Source: Mesorhizobium sp. NFR06 (GTDB lineage: Bacteria > Pseudomonadota > Alphaproteobacteria > Rhizobiales > Rhizobiaceae). Taken from it: a DNA stretch of 64,000 nucleotides. Under the pieces are notes generated by a model. The model saw nothing but the letters and a program-made list of their open reading frames with translations. It did not search any database and was not told the DNA's origin. The stretch lies in contig NZ_FOVT01000008.1 of assembly GCF_900115245.1 (NCBI RefSeq), positions 1 to 64,000 of the forward strand, given 5' to 3'. Positions 8,788 through 17,089 of the stretch are shown piece after piece. Each line of letters opens with the position of its first letter. Position 1 is the stretch's first letter. Both the position numbers and the translations under genes were made by a program.

Positions 8788-9081
8788 ATGGACATCAAGA
8801 TGCTTTCCATGGGTGCTCTGGCGCTCACGATGATGACCGGCGCATCACTGGCCGGCGGCAACAACGGAACCTCGGCGCTCGACGATCCGGCAAAAATGTC
8901 GCCCTTCTTCACCGATGCAGGCATGAAGACCATGAAATCCGAGAAGGAATTCAAGGTCGCGTGGTTCGCGATGAAGGAAAATGCCCGCGCCGGAATAATG
9001 AAGGAATGCGGCGATGAGACACTCGCCAAGTCGCATAGCAATTTCTGCAAAATGACCAAACAGGTCGGCGGAGCGGGCTGA
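8788..9081 (+). CDS. Small periplasmic protein, stress-promoter controlled
   Basis: 97 aa. Signal peptide MDIKMLSMGALALTMMTGAS with a likely cut after SLA, then a short mature chain rich in Lys, Met and Glu with two cysteines (MKECGDE and NFCKMTK) that could form a disulphide. AGGAAG lies 11 bases before the ATG; a TTG two codons upstream is a weaker alternative. It is preceded by a perfect EcfG-type promoter and followed by a terminator hairpin, so it is a single-gene unit. No family recognised. Confidence 0.75.
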   Translation: MDIKMLSMGALALTMMTGASLAGGNNGTSALDDPAKMSPFFTDAGMKTMKSEKEFKVAWFAMKENARAGIMKECGDETLAKSHSNFCKMTKQVGGAG

Positions 9082-9098
9082 CTGCATATAGTGGACGG

Positions 9099-9125
9099 TG
9101 GCGGGTCATTTGGCTCGCCATTTTT
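9099..9125 (+). terminator. Rho-independent terminator
   Basis: A hairpin with TGGCG/CGCCA arms (9099-9103 and 9116-9120), extended by G-T pairing, is followed by TTTTT. It lies 18 bp after the stop of the 8788 gene. Confidence 0.65.
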
Positions 9126-9699
9126 CTCTAGCGAGAATAAATAAAATGGCAAAGGGGGCTGCCGGCAGTTGCTGCTTCGAGGAGACGAAATGAACGATGA
9201 CACCGTACGAAGTCGAGTACCCAGCCGGCTCCGAGCGTGGCGCGCGACCCCAGTGTCGGCAAAAGCATGGCCGCTTTTGGTAGGCGGCAAGTCGGCCGGA
9301 ATGACCACATTGCGGCGCAAAGCTGCCATGTCACTCCGAGGCCGGAAGCGGAACGCTCCGCTTTCGGGATGATGGGCTAGAAAGCCGCTCTTTACATCTC
9401 CAGTGGTAGTGCCGACCGCTTTGCGCCAGAAGCTGGCCCTCGTGATCCCATGTCCAAATATCGCGTTTCAGATCGTACTCGGACACCTGCAGAAGGCCGT
9501 TCACGAGATTAGCGAAGCATCGACAACGATGGAAACGGCAAAATCGACGAGGAAGATAAGGCTGATCAGCCAGCGACATTGGCAGGGCGGCTTCAGCCGT
9601 TCCTTCCCGAAGGTTGATGACGGATAATGTTCGGGACGCTCGCCTCGGTGGGACGAGCTCGACAATCGACGCGACGTGCACCAACGGCCGTACGTGACT
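9126..9699. other. Intergenic region, no supported gene
   Basis: About 570 bp. A good Shine-Dalgarno (GAGGAG) precedes an ATG at 9190, but the 60-codon frame that follows has an amino-acid make-up typical of out-of-frame GC-rich DNA. Probably decayed accessory sequence. Confidence 0.35.
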
Positions 9700-9987
9700 C
9701 TAAGTTCCCTTCACGATTCTCGGCTTTGTCGGTCGGCGGGATTGAGCCGCGCTCTCGAGGGCTGCGGCCAATCGCTTCTCGTCTTCGATGGCGCGATCGA
9801 CTGCCTCAATTTCCTCTTGGAGCGCCTTCAGCTGGACTCCATAGCTGGAGCCATCGCTGTCTCCGATCTGAAAGCCACTTGCCCGCATTGCGTCGCGAGT
9901 ATGGTGCACGTTACGAACTCCTTCGCGTCGAGTCGCGACCAGGATTTCCCTGAACTCTCCAAGACGTTCAACATGACTGCGAGTCAT
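9700..9987 (-). CDS. Hypothetical coiled-coil protein
   Basis: 95 aa, MTRSHVERLGEFREILVATR and later LKALQEEIEAVDRAIEDEK, a heptad-like helix rich in Glu, Ala and Leu that probably forms a coiled coil. AGGAGA seven bases before the ATG is a strong ribosome-binding site, the best reason to believe the gene. No membrane or secretion signal. Function unknown. Confidence 0.6.
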   Translation of the reverse strand: MTRSHVERLGEFREILVATRREGVRNVHHTRDAMRASGFQIGDSDGSSYGVQLKALQEEIEAVDRAIEDEKRLAAALESAAQSRRPTKPRIVKGT

Positions 9988-10142
9988 TTGCGTTCTCCTA
10001 TTTCGTCGTCATCGTCGCCGCGGCGAATCAAAACGGCTAAAACTTACGGCGCAGCAGGTTTAAAAGACTATTGGAGATACTCTCGACAAAGCATGAGTGC
10101 AGAGGCTCAAATTTGAACGTCTTGCTTTGACGTGGAGCGAGG

Positions 10143-10430
10143 CAGGATATGATCCCGCCCATCACGCCTTATGTCGTGATGCGGGTCGGACGTGTGCCTC
10201 TCATACCCTACACTCGACACAGGTGCCCTCGTAAGGACACGAGCGCCCGACCATGCAGCGGTGCTTTTGGCCAATCATGGTCCGGTTGTATCAGGCCGCA
10301 GTTTCCGAGACGCGGTCTTCGCTGCGGAGGGACTCGAGGAGACGGCAAAGCTAGTCCTGCTGACGAGACAGATGTCCGTACGTCGCTTATCCGACGATTT
10401 GGTTGCGGAACTCAACCAACGCCGAAAATC
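10143..10430 (+). pseudogene. Fragment of a class II aldolase (OtnC-like) gene with a frameshift
   Basis: One frame gives IPPITPYVVMRVGRVPLIPY, and from about 10215 the next frame continues with AAVLLANHGPVVSGRSFRDA then AAEGLEETAKLVLL. Together these match the C-terminal half of class II aldolase/adducin proteins of the 3-oxo-tetronate 4-phosphate decarboxylase (OtnC) type. The metal-binding N-terminal half is absent and the frame shifts, so the gene is dead. Confidence 0.75.
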
Positions 10431-10484
10431 CTGCGCTGACGTCCACGACCGGGTGAGCGCGCGCGCCAGAAAGTTGAAGTCTCC

Positions 10485-10664
10485 TCAAATTCTTCCCAAA
10501 GCCGACTCTAGTGTCCCAATTTGCGCTATAAGCACACGCAATTCGGGCTGAGGCGCACCCAGAAGGTCGTGTCCCGCGAGGTGGTGTAGCTCGGCGGTGG
10601 CGAAGCCGCTCGCGAGCGCGCCGTTAGTAGCCCAGTAGCGAGTGAGCGGCGTGTCGGTGGTCAT
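10485..10664 (-). CDS. Small hypothetical protein (tentative)
   Basis: 59 aa, MTTDTPLTRYWATNGALASG then AELHHLAGHDLLGAPQPEL. The LAGHDLLG segment resembles LGGHDLLG in the frame at 7170-7373. GGAAAG upstream is a weak ribosome-binding site. It lies between the aldolase fragment and the IS256 remnant, a decayed neighbourhood, so it may be a gene or debris. Confidence 0.35.
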   Translation of the reverse strand: MTTDTPLTRYWATNGALASGFATAELHHLAGHDLLGAPQPELRVLIAQIGTLESALGRI

Positions 10665-10721
10665 TGGCGCTTTCCGGTAGGGTTTGGTTGTTGACGCCAA
10701 CCCATTTCGGAAGGACCACCG

Positions 10722-11075
10722 ATGACCGACGACATGATGAACCTGCGCAGGCTCGTGGAGAAGACCCCGGATGCCGATCTTAAGGCGCTGGAAGAAAAGG
10801 CGCGGGAACTCAAAACGCGAAAGGTGCAGCAGCTTGGAGAGCTGGTGATCGCCACTGGCGCCGACCAACTTAGCACCGACGAACTGGCCGGCGCATTGGT
10901 CGCAATCGCCGAGACGAAGGACACCGCCAAGCGAGAAGCATGGGCCAAGCGTGGAGCGATGTTTTTCGAGAGCAGGCCACAGCGAGCTGTGCCGGGATCT
11001 CAGCGCAACCTGCGTAGCGCTCAGGCGCAACCAGGCAGCGCGCAATCGCCATCAGGCAACTCGAGCTCGCAATGA
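10722..11075 (+). pseudogene. Chimera: IS256-type transposase start joined to a TraC-like conjugation protein
   Basis: The first 19 codons (10722-10778, MTDDMMNLRRLVEKTPDAD) match the N-terminus of IS256-family transposases, where LLREMIG would follow. Instead the frame runs into LKALEEKARELKTRKVQQLG and ETKDTAKREAWAKRGAMFFE, which looks like the small conjugal transfer protein TraC. The frame is open for 117 codons and the original traC start is lost. It directly precedes traD, as in rhizobial tra regions. Whether the hybrid is made is unknown. Confidence 0.6.
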
Positions 11076-11076
11076 C

Positions 11077-11337
11077 ATGCGCACTTGGCAGGTGGAGCGC
11101 CGCAAGCGTACCCGACATTTGATCGAGCTCGGTGGTCTCGTCGTCAAGGCAGGGATCGTCGAACTTACCAATGAAGATCGCCCCATCATCTACGGCGCAC
11201 TACTTTGGATTGCGGCCGAGCTGCGCAGCCATGAAGCCGTGCACGCGCGCGACACCTGGGCTTCGAAAGGGAAGCTGGCGTTCGCTGCGGAATGGCATGA
11301 AGACGACAAAACAAGCGAACATAGCGGTGGCCGCTGA
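11077..11337 (+). CDS. traD: Conjugal transfer protein TraD (small relaxosome protein)
   Basis: 86 aa, MRTWQVERRKRTRHLIELGG then VVKAGIVELTNEDRPIIYGA, the pattern of the small TraD of Ti-plasmid-type and ICE-type transfer regions, which sits between traC and traG. It starts 2 bp after the stop of the TraC-like chimera. No traA or traG is nearby, so this is an isolated leftover of a transfer region. Confidence 0.75.
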   Translation: MRTWQVERRKRTRHLIELGGLVVKAGIVELTNEDRPIIYGALLWIAAELRSHEAVHARDTWASKGKLAFAAEWHEDDKTSEHSGGR

Positions 11338-11562
11338 GCGACGCGATGGAAGGCCGTGCATTTGGTCACACCCGGCCAAGAACGCTTCAGTGTTCAAATG
11401 GGTATTTCACACTGGCGGCGCGGCGCTGATCCTTGCCGGCAACCTGCGCAACCTCCAGCGCTAGACGCCACAGGTCAGCGTAAGCCAAGGCGGCGACGCC
11501 CTGAGCTAAACCAGTTCCACTTCGGTCATGTCCGCGATCATCGCATTGCCAACGCGATGTGT
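11338..11562. other. Intergenic region, nothing recognised
   Basis: About 225 bp between traD and the LysR gene. A stretch at 11503 (GAGCTAAACCAGTTCCACTTC) resembles one at 18939, beside the IS630 remnant; this may mark old insertion scars. Confidence 0.35.
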
Positions 11563-12465
11563 TCAGACCGGCGGACCCGAGTGCGAAGCCCGCGCTATTT
11601 TCCGAGCCAATTCAAGAAAGCCGAATAAATGCGGCGAGCGGTTGTCTCGTCGATAGTTGAGTGAAAGCTCGGTTCCCGGATTGTGGCCTTCGTATTTCCG
11701 ATAAACAATACCGGGTCGCTGATTTTCGCTGACCGATGCTGGCACGATCGAGATGCCGACGCCAACCGAAACAAGGCTCATCGCCGTAAGATAGTCCTGG
11801 GCCATGACCTGCAAGGCAGGAACAAAGCCATCAACCTTGCATACGTCGAGTACATAGTCCGCGTAACTTGGCCGTGGGCGCCGCGGAAAGAGGACGAAAG
11901 TAGCATTCTTGAAATCTGCGAGATGGAATGTTTGCTCACGATTGGCATAGCCGTCGGGAAGCGCCAGCACGAGCGGTTCCTTCATGAGCGTTTCGGATTT
12001 GACCTCCGCGTCTTCGATCGACGGGCGCGCCACCGCAATGTCGATTTCCCGCTGGATCAGGGCTCGTCGCAACTCGGCATTGTTCATGGCCGAAAGCGCC
12101 AGTTCGATATCCGGATGCGCGGCGCGGAAAGCCCTGATGATGTTGGGCAGAACACCGAAGGTTGCCGTTCCGACGAACGCGATCCGCAGGCGTCCCGCGA
12201 CGCCCTGCCCGATCCGCATCACCTCACGTTCCGTCTGGTCGACGCGTTCGAGGATTTCCCTCGCCCGCTCCAGCAGCAATTCGCCTGCCTGGGTGAGCCG
12301 AATCTGGCTGCGACTGCGATCGAACAGGGCCGCGCCGATCTCCCTTTCGAACTGGGCGATCTGTCGGCTTAATGGAGGCTGAGCAATTCCGAGGCGCGCC
12401 GAGGCGCGCCCGAAATGAAGTTCTTCGGCCACTGCCAGGAAATAGCTCAGCCGTTTGAAGTCCAT
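11563..12465 (-). CDS. LysR-family transcriptional regulator of the aromatic cluster
   Basis: 300 aa. N-terminal winged helix-turn-helix (MDFKRLSYFLAVAEELHFGR, with ARLGIAQPPLSRQIAQFE as recognition region), then an effector-binding domain from about residue 90 (RLRIAFVGTATFGVLPNIIR). The N-terminus closely resembles CatR/BenM/CbnR-type activators of ortho-cleavage pathways, which respond to cis,cis-muconate. It lies at the downstream end of the minus-strand catabolic genes, 9 bp after the hydrolase gene. Its operator is likely the palindrome pair at 17090-17125. Confidence 0.92.
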   Translation of the reverse strand: MDFKRLSYFLAVAEELHFGRASARLGIAQPPLSRQIAQFEREIGAALFDRSRSQIRLTQAGELLLERAREILERVDQTEREVMRIGQGVAGRLRIAFVGTATFGVLPNIIRAFRAAHPDIELALSAMNNAELRRALIQREIDIAVARPSIEDAEVKSETLMKEPLVLALPDGYANREQTFHLADFKNATFVLFPRRPRPSYADYVLDVCKVDGFVPALQVMAQDYLTAMSLVSVGVGISIVPASVSENQRPGIVYRKYEGHNPGTELSLNYRRDNRSPHLFGFLELARKIARASHSGPPV

Positions 12466-12474
12466 CGCCGTCCG

Positions 12475-13344
12475 TCAGGCATCCATCAGGCGCACAGGCA
12501 CCCGCGTGACCCTTTCCAGTGCCTCCTTGAAATAGACCCTGAAGGCAGCGGGGTTCTCGCTCATCGGAAAATGACCAAGATCCTTCATGATCGCAAGAGT
12601 GGAACCCTTGATCGCGGCTGCCGTGCGTTGCGCGTCTTCAGGAGCGCAGGTCATGTCGTACTCGCCGCACATGATATGGACGGGCGTGCGCCGCGTGTCG
12701 ATGGACCCGAGCCGGCCGACGAGGCTGTCATCGGACGTGTAAAAGCTGAGGTCTCCCCGAAAAACGCCAGGCCCGGACTGCATGAACATCCACAGTGTGG
12801 TCCAACGTTCTGCGTCAGGCGCCTGCGGCGCGATGTTGGCCGAGACCAGGGCGGCGCCCATTTCGCCGCCATGCGCATCGGGCCGGTGAAACCAGTCGAT
12901 GTCATACCATGCCGGCTGGAAATCGGACGCCTCGATCGCGATGAAACCCGAAAAGGATTCAGGATGGAGGGCTGCCAGTTGCAGCGCAATCCTCCCACCC
13001 ATCGAACATCCGGCCAGCAAAGGCTTTTCCAGCCCTGCCGCACGGCAGAATGCCAGCACCGTCTCCATGTAGGTCTCGGTCGAGAGCAGATACTCCTCGG
13101 TCTCGAACCCCTCCGGCGGCAGCGACTTTCCGTGCCAGGGCATGTCGAAGGCGATGAACCGGTGGGACCTGGTGAACGCCTCGTCGTTCAGGACGGACCG
13201 CCACTGCCGCGTGTCGGCGCCCGCCGTGTGAAGGCACACGACCGGACGGCCCTGGCCGACTTCCTCAAAGTAGATGCGCTGCCGGGCATTTCCAACCGTC
13301 ACATTGACATAGCGGCCGACGATCGGCTCGATCGAAGATTTCAT
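12475..13344 (-). CDS. Alpha/beta hydrolase, probably enol-lactone hydrolase (PcaD-like)
   Basis: 289 aa. The alpha/beta-hydrolase fold shows VVCLHTAGADTRQW (oxyanion region), the nucleophile elbow GCSMGG with catalytic Ser, a late Asp region (HIMCGEYDMTCAPEDA) and catalytic His in LGHFPMSENP. In this neighbourhood the likely step is ring-opening of an enol-lactone formed by the cycloisomerase, as 3-oxoadipate enol-lactonase does. An ester or C-C hydrolase role is also possible. Its start overlaps the stop of the SCP2-like gene by 4 bp. Confidence 0.85.
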   Translation of the reverse strand: MKSSIEPIVGRYVNVTVGNARQRIYFEEVGQGRPVVCLHTAGADTRQWRSVLNDEAFTRSHRFIAFDMPWHGKSLPPEGFETEEYLLSTETYMETVLAFCRAAGLEKPLLAGCSMGGRIALQLAALHPESFSGFIAIEASDFQPAWYDIDWFHRPDAHGGEMGAALVSANIAPQAPDAERWTTLWMFMQSGPGVFRGDLSFYTSDDSLVGRLGSIDTRRTPVHIMCGEYDMTCAPEDAQRTAAAIKGSTLAIMKDLGHFPMSENPAAFRVYFKEALERVTRVPVRLMDA

Positions 13345-13733
13345 GAGAAACCCTCCTTGCGTCCCAACGCCATGAATTCCTTGAAGTACCGCAAGTTCTT
13401 GACCAGCGTCAGGATATCGCCATCGATGCTGCCATTTCCGTATTTCACCAGCCCGAAAATGTCATGGAAACCCGGCTTAGGCAGAGGTTGCCAGAATTCG
13501 AGCAATGCATCGCCCTTCGCTCGCAGCGCAAACCGCCAAGGAAGCTTCTTGCTCGGACCTTCCTTGATCTCGACAACCCTTCCCTTCTCGAAGGTCAAGT
13601 AGAATTCGTCCTGGTCGACCTCGATCAGGATGGTTTCGTTGAAGAGGCGGCCAAGCCGCAGCAAATGGGGTCTCCGCTCGAGGGCGGCCGCCATGTCGTC
13701 GAGTCGCTGGCGTAAGTTTCGAACGCGCGGCAT
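13341..13733 (-). CDS. SCP2-like small protein within the aromatic operon
   Basis: 130 aa, MPRVRNLRQRLDDMAAALER, then LFNETILIEVDQDEFYLTFE, KLPWRFALRAKGDALLEFWQ and KPGFHDIFGLVKYGNGSIDG. The alternating beta pattern looks like a sterol-carrier-protein-2-type lipid/hydrophobic ligand-binding fold. It occupies the place where a muconolactone isomerase (CatC) would be expected but does not resemble CatC. The start could also be a GTG at 13745, which overlaps the stop of the cycloisomerase gene. A role in binding or isomerising a pathway intermediate is speculation. Confidence 0.7.
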   Translation of the reverse strand: MPRVRNLRQRLDDMAAALERRPHLLRLGRLFNETILIEVDQDEFYLTFEKGRVVEIKEGPSKKLPWRFALRAKGDALLEFWQPLPKPGFHDIFGLVKYGNGSIDGDILTLVKNLRYFKEFMALGRKEGFS

Positions 13734-13741
13734 GGTCGGTC

Positions 13742-14920
13742 TCACATCTTACGCGCCATCATGTGCACCTTGTCCTCGTCTAGCGTCACACCGAGCCCCG
13801 GCCCGGCCGGCACGCGTATTTCGAAGTCCTCAAACACCAGCGGCGTAGCGACGAGATCCTCGACCAGTATTCGCGGGCCGAAATGTTCGCTTCCCCATTC
13901 GAGGCGAGGCAGTGTCGAGAAGACGGCCATGTGGGCCGCGGCGCCGATGCTGCTCTCCAGCAGGCAACCGCCGTAGAGCTCGATTCCGAACGCCTGGGCA
14001 ATGCCGGCGGCCCGCTTGAGCTCCAGGAGGCCGCCGCTCTTGACCAGCTTCAGCGAATAGACGCTGCCGCAGGCCTGCGTCGCCACGCTGGCCAGCTCCG
14101 AATTGGTGAACGCGGCCTCGTCAATGAGAAGCGGAATGCGCGTGCGGGCCGCGACGCGCGCCATCGCTTCGCGTTGGCTTGCTTGAACGGGCTGCTCGAT
14201 CAACGCGACATTGAGTTCCTCAAGCGCAGGAAAAAGCCGGATGCAAAGCGCCTCGGTCCACGCCTGATTGACATCGACGATCAGCTTCACGTCGTCACCC
14301 AGGCCGGCACGAAGATGTTGCAAGCGCACGATGTCGGCCTCCGGCGAGTTGAAGCCGAGCTTAATCTTGAAATCCTTGTGGTGGCGCAGGCGGAGCTTTT
14401 CCCTCGCCTCCTCGAGTTCCTGCCCGGCATCACCCGAAGCAAGCGCCCAGATGACACCCATCCGATCTCTGACCTGTCCGCCAAGCAAGGCACTGACGGG
14501 CAGGCCGAGCGTATGGCCGACGGCGTCGAAGAGCGCCGACTCCACCGCTGCTTTTGCCGCGAAATTGCGCGTTGCGGCCTTGGACATGCGCACGGCATTG
14601 GCTTCGAAGAGCATGGCGTTCTGACCAACCAGCACAGGTTCGAGGTAGTTCGCTATGGCGGCCCAGATGGATTCCACGCTTTCTTCGGCCCAGCGCGGTC
14701 CTCCAAGCGTGGAGGCCTCACCAATCCCGGTAACGCCGTTTTCAAGCTGGACGCGTACGAGGACGAATCCTTGGTGCGCAATCTCGGTATTCGAAAGCTT
14801 GTGGCGACGGACTGTCGGCGCCTCGATGATGGTCGCGGCAATCGATCTGATCCGCGTGTCGCGCCCAAGCTCGATGGGAGCGGCGCGGGGTGGAATGTTC
14901 TCGGTGACGTTGATCGACAT
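13742..14920 (-). CDS. catB: Muconate cycloisomerase-like enzyme (enolase superfamily)
   Basis: 392 aa. Enolase-superfamily N-terminal cap, then a barrel with the acid/base lysine motif KIK (in DFKIKLGF), metal ligands Asp (IVDVNQAW), Glu (ALIEQPV) and Asp (LLIDEAAF), and the second lysine in LKLVKSGG. This is the muconate-lactonising (MLE) subgroup, which turns cis,cis-muconate into muconolactone. GAGGG before the ATG at 14920 and the family length fix the start; the frame remains open further upstream with unrelated sequence. It lies between the dioxygenase and hydrolase genes, matching pathway order. Confidence 0.9.
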   Translation of the reverse strand: MSINVTENIPPRAAPIELGRDTRIRSIAATIIEAPTVRRHKLSNTEIAHQGFVLVRVQLENGVTGIGEASTLGGPRWAEESVESIWAAIANYLEPVLVGQNAMLFEANAVRMSKAATRNFAAKAAVESALFDAVGHTLGLPVSALLGGQVRDRMGVIWALASGDAGQELEEAREKLRLRHHKDFKIKLGFNSPEADIVRLQHLRAGLGDDVKLIVDVNQAWTEALCIRLFPALEELNVALIEQPVQASQREAMARVAARTRIPLLIDEAAFTNSELASVATQACGSVYSLKLVKSGGLLELKRAAGIAQAFGIELYGGCLLESSIGAAAHMAVFSTLPRLEWGSEHFGPRILVEDLVATPLVFEDFEIRVPAGPGLGVTLDEDKVHMMARKM

Positions 14921-14979
14921 ACCGGCTGCCCTCGGGAGAACCCGCCTGGGCAAGCACCAGGCGGGTCGATTGCTGACTG

Positions 14980-15849
14980 TTATTCGGCCGCGACGGCGAT
15001 TTCGGCAGCCTTTGGCTTGAGCTTGAAGTCGAATTCCATCACCAGGTCCGTGTCCGATCCGGCAGGCGCTTTGTGCAACTTGCCGATCAGGCTTTCCTTG
15101 ACGGCGAAGACGGCATCGTTGTCGAGGTACTTCGTGTCGGCGTCGTAGATCTGCGAGACCAGGCTTTGATAACCGTCCTTCTGGATCATGAAGTGGATAT
15201 GCCCCGGCCGCCACGGATGGTGGCCCATATAGTTCAGCAACTCGCCGGCCGCCCCATCGTAGGGAATTGGATACGGCGCCGGGCGGATACCGACGAATTC
15301 GTACCGGCCCTCTTCATCGGTGAGGAAACGGCCCCGCAAATTATAATCGGGCTGGTCCGGATCCTGCTGTTCGTAGAGACCGTTCGGCGCGTCTTCCCAC
15401 ACATCGATGATGACGCCCGGAATGGGCCGCCCCGACGTGTCGCTGATTGTGCCGCTGACGCGCACGCTCTGACAGCCTTCGAAGCTCTTCTGGACGATCG
15501 AGGCGCCTTTCGGCAGCACCGGCGGATTCTCGCGATAGAACGGCCCAAGCACGGTCGACTCGCTTTCACCGTCCGTGACGGTGTGGTCGAGCATGTCGAC
15601 GAGAACCTCTATTCCGAGGATGTCGGAAAGCAGGATGAATTCGTTGCGGGCGTCATCCGAGATGTGGCCGGCGCGAACCAGGAACTGGCAGGCCTGGATC
15701 AGTTCGGCATGCGTCACCTTGGTTTCGATGCAAAACGCATGGATGTGCCGGATCAGATTCTCGAGAATCTGGCGATTGCGCGCCAGGATGTCCGAAGACA
15801 AGGCTGCGATCACAACGTCCGAGATGTTTTGCTGGGTCACATTGCGCAT
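14980..15849 (-). CDS. catA: Intradiol ring-cleavage dioxygenase (catechol or hydroxyquinol 1,2-dioxygenase)
   Basis: 289 aa. An N-terminal helical dimerisation/lipid-binding domain is followed by the beta-sandwich core. Fe(III) ligands are visible: Tyr in NGLYEQQ, Tyr in PYPIPYDG, and two His in RPGHIHF. The other conserved blocks (VLGPFYRENPP, LRGRFLTDEEGRYEF, DAVFAVKESLIG) are typical of catechol 1,2-dioxygenases. With a muconate cycloisomerase next door, catechol to cis,cis-muconate is the best reading; hydroxyquinol dioxygenase is the alternative because HpaB-type monooxygenases often pair with it. AGGAGG five bases before the ATG fixes the start at 15849. Confidence 0.92.
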   Translation of the reverse strand: MRNVTQQNISDVVIAALSSDILARNRQILENLIRHIHAFCIETKVTHAELIQACQFLVRAGHISDDARNEFILLSDILGIEVLVDMLDHTVTDGESESTVLGPFYRENPPVLPKGASIVQKSFEGCQSVRVSGTISDTSGRPIPGVIIDVWEDAPNGLYEQQDPDQPDYNLRGRFLTDEEGRYEFVGIRPAPYPIPYDGAAGELLNYMGHHPWRPGHIHFMIQKDGYQSLVSQIYDADTKYLDNDAVFAVKESLIGKLHKAPAGSDTDLVMEFDFKLKPKAAEIAVAAE

Positions 15850-15889
15850 ATTTTCCTCCTTGAATGGCAGCGTAGGATTGTTTTTGGGG

Positions 15890-16414
15890 TCACCACATGA
15901 GTTCAGTTTCGATCTGCGGCATGCTTGCAGGGGCCTTGCGGGCGTCTTCGAGCGCGCCGAACTTGCCTTTGAAGAACAGCAGCGGATCGGCATTGCTGTC
16001 CCAGTTGAGCGCCCGGACGTGGCCGACGAAGATCGTGTGATCGCCGGCAAGGATCTCGTCGCGAACTTCCGCCGAAAAGGTAGCGAGCGCGCCGCTGACC
16101 ACCGGCAGCCCGTCGAGTGAATCGAAGAGACCGTGAAGCGAGGGATTGGGCTTGCCTGCAAAATGCCAGGCGATCTTGTCCTTGCCGGACGCCAGAACAC
16201 TGACCGCAAATCGGCCTGAGGCCTGTATTTTTCTAAGCATGCGCGCCTTCTCGGCGATCGAGATCGCAATCAGCGGCGGGTCGAGCGAGATCGACATGAA
16301 TGCATTGGCGGTCATCCCGTGGTCGTGTCCATCCCAATGGGTGGTGATGACGTTGACCCCCGTGGCGAAAAGCCCGCATGCGTCGCGGAACGTCCGTTGC
16401 TCAAGCTGTGACAT
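15890..16414 (-). CDS. NAD(P)H:flavin reductase, small component of the monooxygenase
   Basis: 174 aa of the flavin reductase-like (HpaC/PheA2) family: MSQLEQRTFRDACGLFATGV, VITTHWDGHDHGMTANAFMS, SLDPPLIAISI and GDHTIFVGHVRAL. These enzymes supply reduced FAD to an HpaB-type oxygenase, which is encoded divergently at 17237. GGAGG five bases before the ATG fixes the start at 16414, 14 bp inside the end of the FAD synthetase gene, so the two are coupled. Confidence 0.92.
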   Translation of the reverse strand: MSQLEQRTFRDACGLFATGVNVITTHWDGHDHGMTANAFMSISLDPPLIAISIAEKARMLRKIQASGRFAVSVLASGKDKIAWHFAGKPNPSLHGLFDSLDGLPVVSGALATFSAEVRDEILAGDHTIFVGHVRALNWDSNADPLLFFKGKFGALEDARKAPASMPQIETELMW

Positions 16415-17006
16415 GTGATCCTCCGCTTGCATGAACAGCACGCGCATATGACCGGCCGGACCAACCTTCGAGGATCTCGGCCTCGATGGAGCGTCCCGCG
16501 GCCCTCAGGGCGCGGATACGCGAGCTCGACATGATCTCTCCGGCCTCGCAACGCACGGCCGGAAGGATGCGGGTGTCGAAGTAGCGAGCGAGGAGCAGCG
16601 GATCGCCGCTCTTGCAGGAACCGAACCGGAAGTCTGCTCCGACCCAGATGACCCGCGGCGTCAATGCGCCGATCTCGCCGACGAAGTCACCTGCCGTGCG
16701 GGCCCGATACGCCGCGTCGAAGCGAGCAACGATGATGTGGTCCGGTCCCAGCAGGCTGATCCTCGCCACCTTGTCCTCGATCGACGTCAGCGGCCGGACG
16801 CCGCACAGCAGCGCCTTGGGAGGCGGGTCGAACGTGTAGACTACCGACGCGACACCGAGCTTGCGGGCCATGACGACCGCCGTTCCGATCAGTTCCTGAT
16901 GCCCGCGATGCACGCCGTCGAACGACCCGATCGTCAGGACGCTGGCGGAAAGCCTGAGTACGTCCTCACGATGGACGGACGTCTGGATCTGTCTGCGGTG
17001 AATCAT
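16401..17006 (-). CDS. Stand-alone FAD synthetase (RibF nucleotidyltransferase domain only)
   Basis: 201 aa with the N-terminal half of RibF: TIGSFDGVHRGHQELI (the GxFDGxHxGH nucleotide-binding motif), YTFDPPPKALL, VIWVGADFRFGSCKSGD and SSSRIRALRAAG. The riboflavin kinase domain that normally follows is absent; the chain ends at GWSGRSYARAVHASGG. It should adenylate FMN to FAD. Being first in the operon with a flavin reductase, it probably raises FAD supply for the FADH2-dependent oxygenase. GGGAGGAG before the ATG at 17006 fixes the start. Confidence 0.88.
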   Translation of the reverse strand: MIHRRQIQTSVHREDVLRLSASVLTIGSFDGVHRGHQELIGTAVVMARKLGVASVVYTFDPPPKALLCGVRPLTSIEDKVARISLLGPDHIIVARFDAAYRARTAGDFVGEIGALTPRVIWVGADFRFGSCKSGDPLLLARYFDTRILPAVRCEAGEIMSSSRIRALRAAGRSIEAEILEGWSGRSYARAVHASGGSHVTA

Positions 17007-17089
17007 GGTCTCCTCCCATGTTCGCGACCGGGGGCGCCATCGTCTCGGCACCGTCGACGAACGAAATCTAACGCTAGGCGGAGGCGCCA

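Noticed and set aside
9190..9372. 60-codon plus-strand frame behind a GAGGAG site
   Set aside because: The Shine-Dalgarno is good but the peptide has out-of-frame composition (Arg, Ala, Ser, Pro) and no hydrophobic or conserved segment.
10485..11045. 186-codon minus-strand frame opposite the TraC-like chimera
   Set aside because: Only its last 59 codons look like a possible protein; the upstream part is a shadow of the plus-strand TraC-like sequence.
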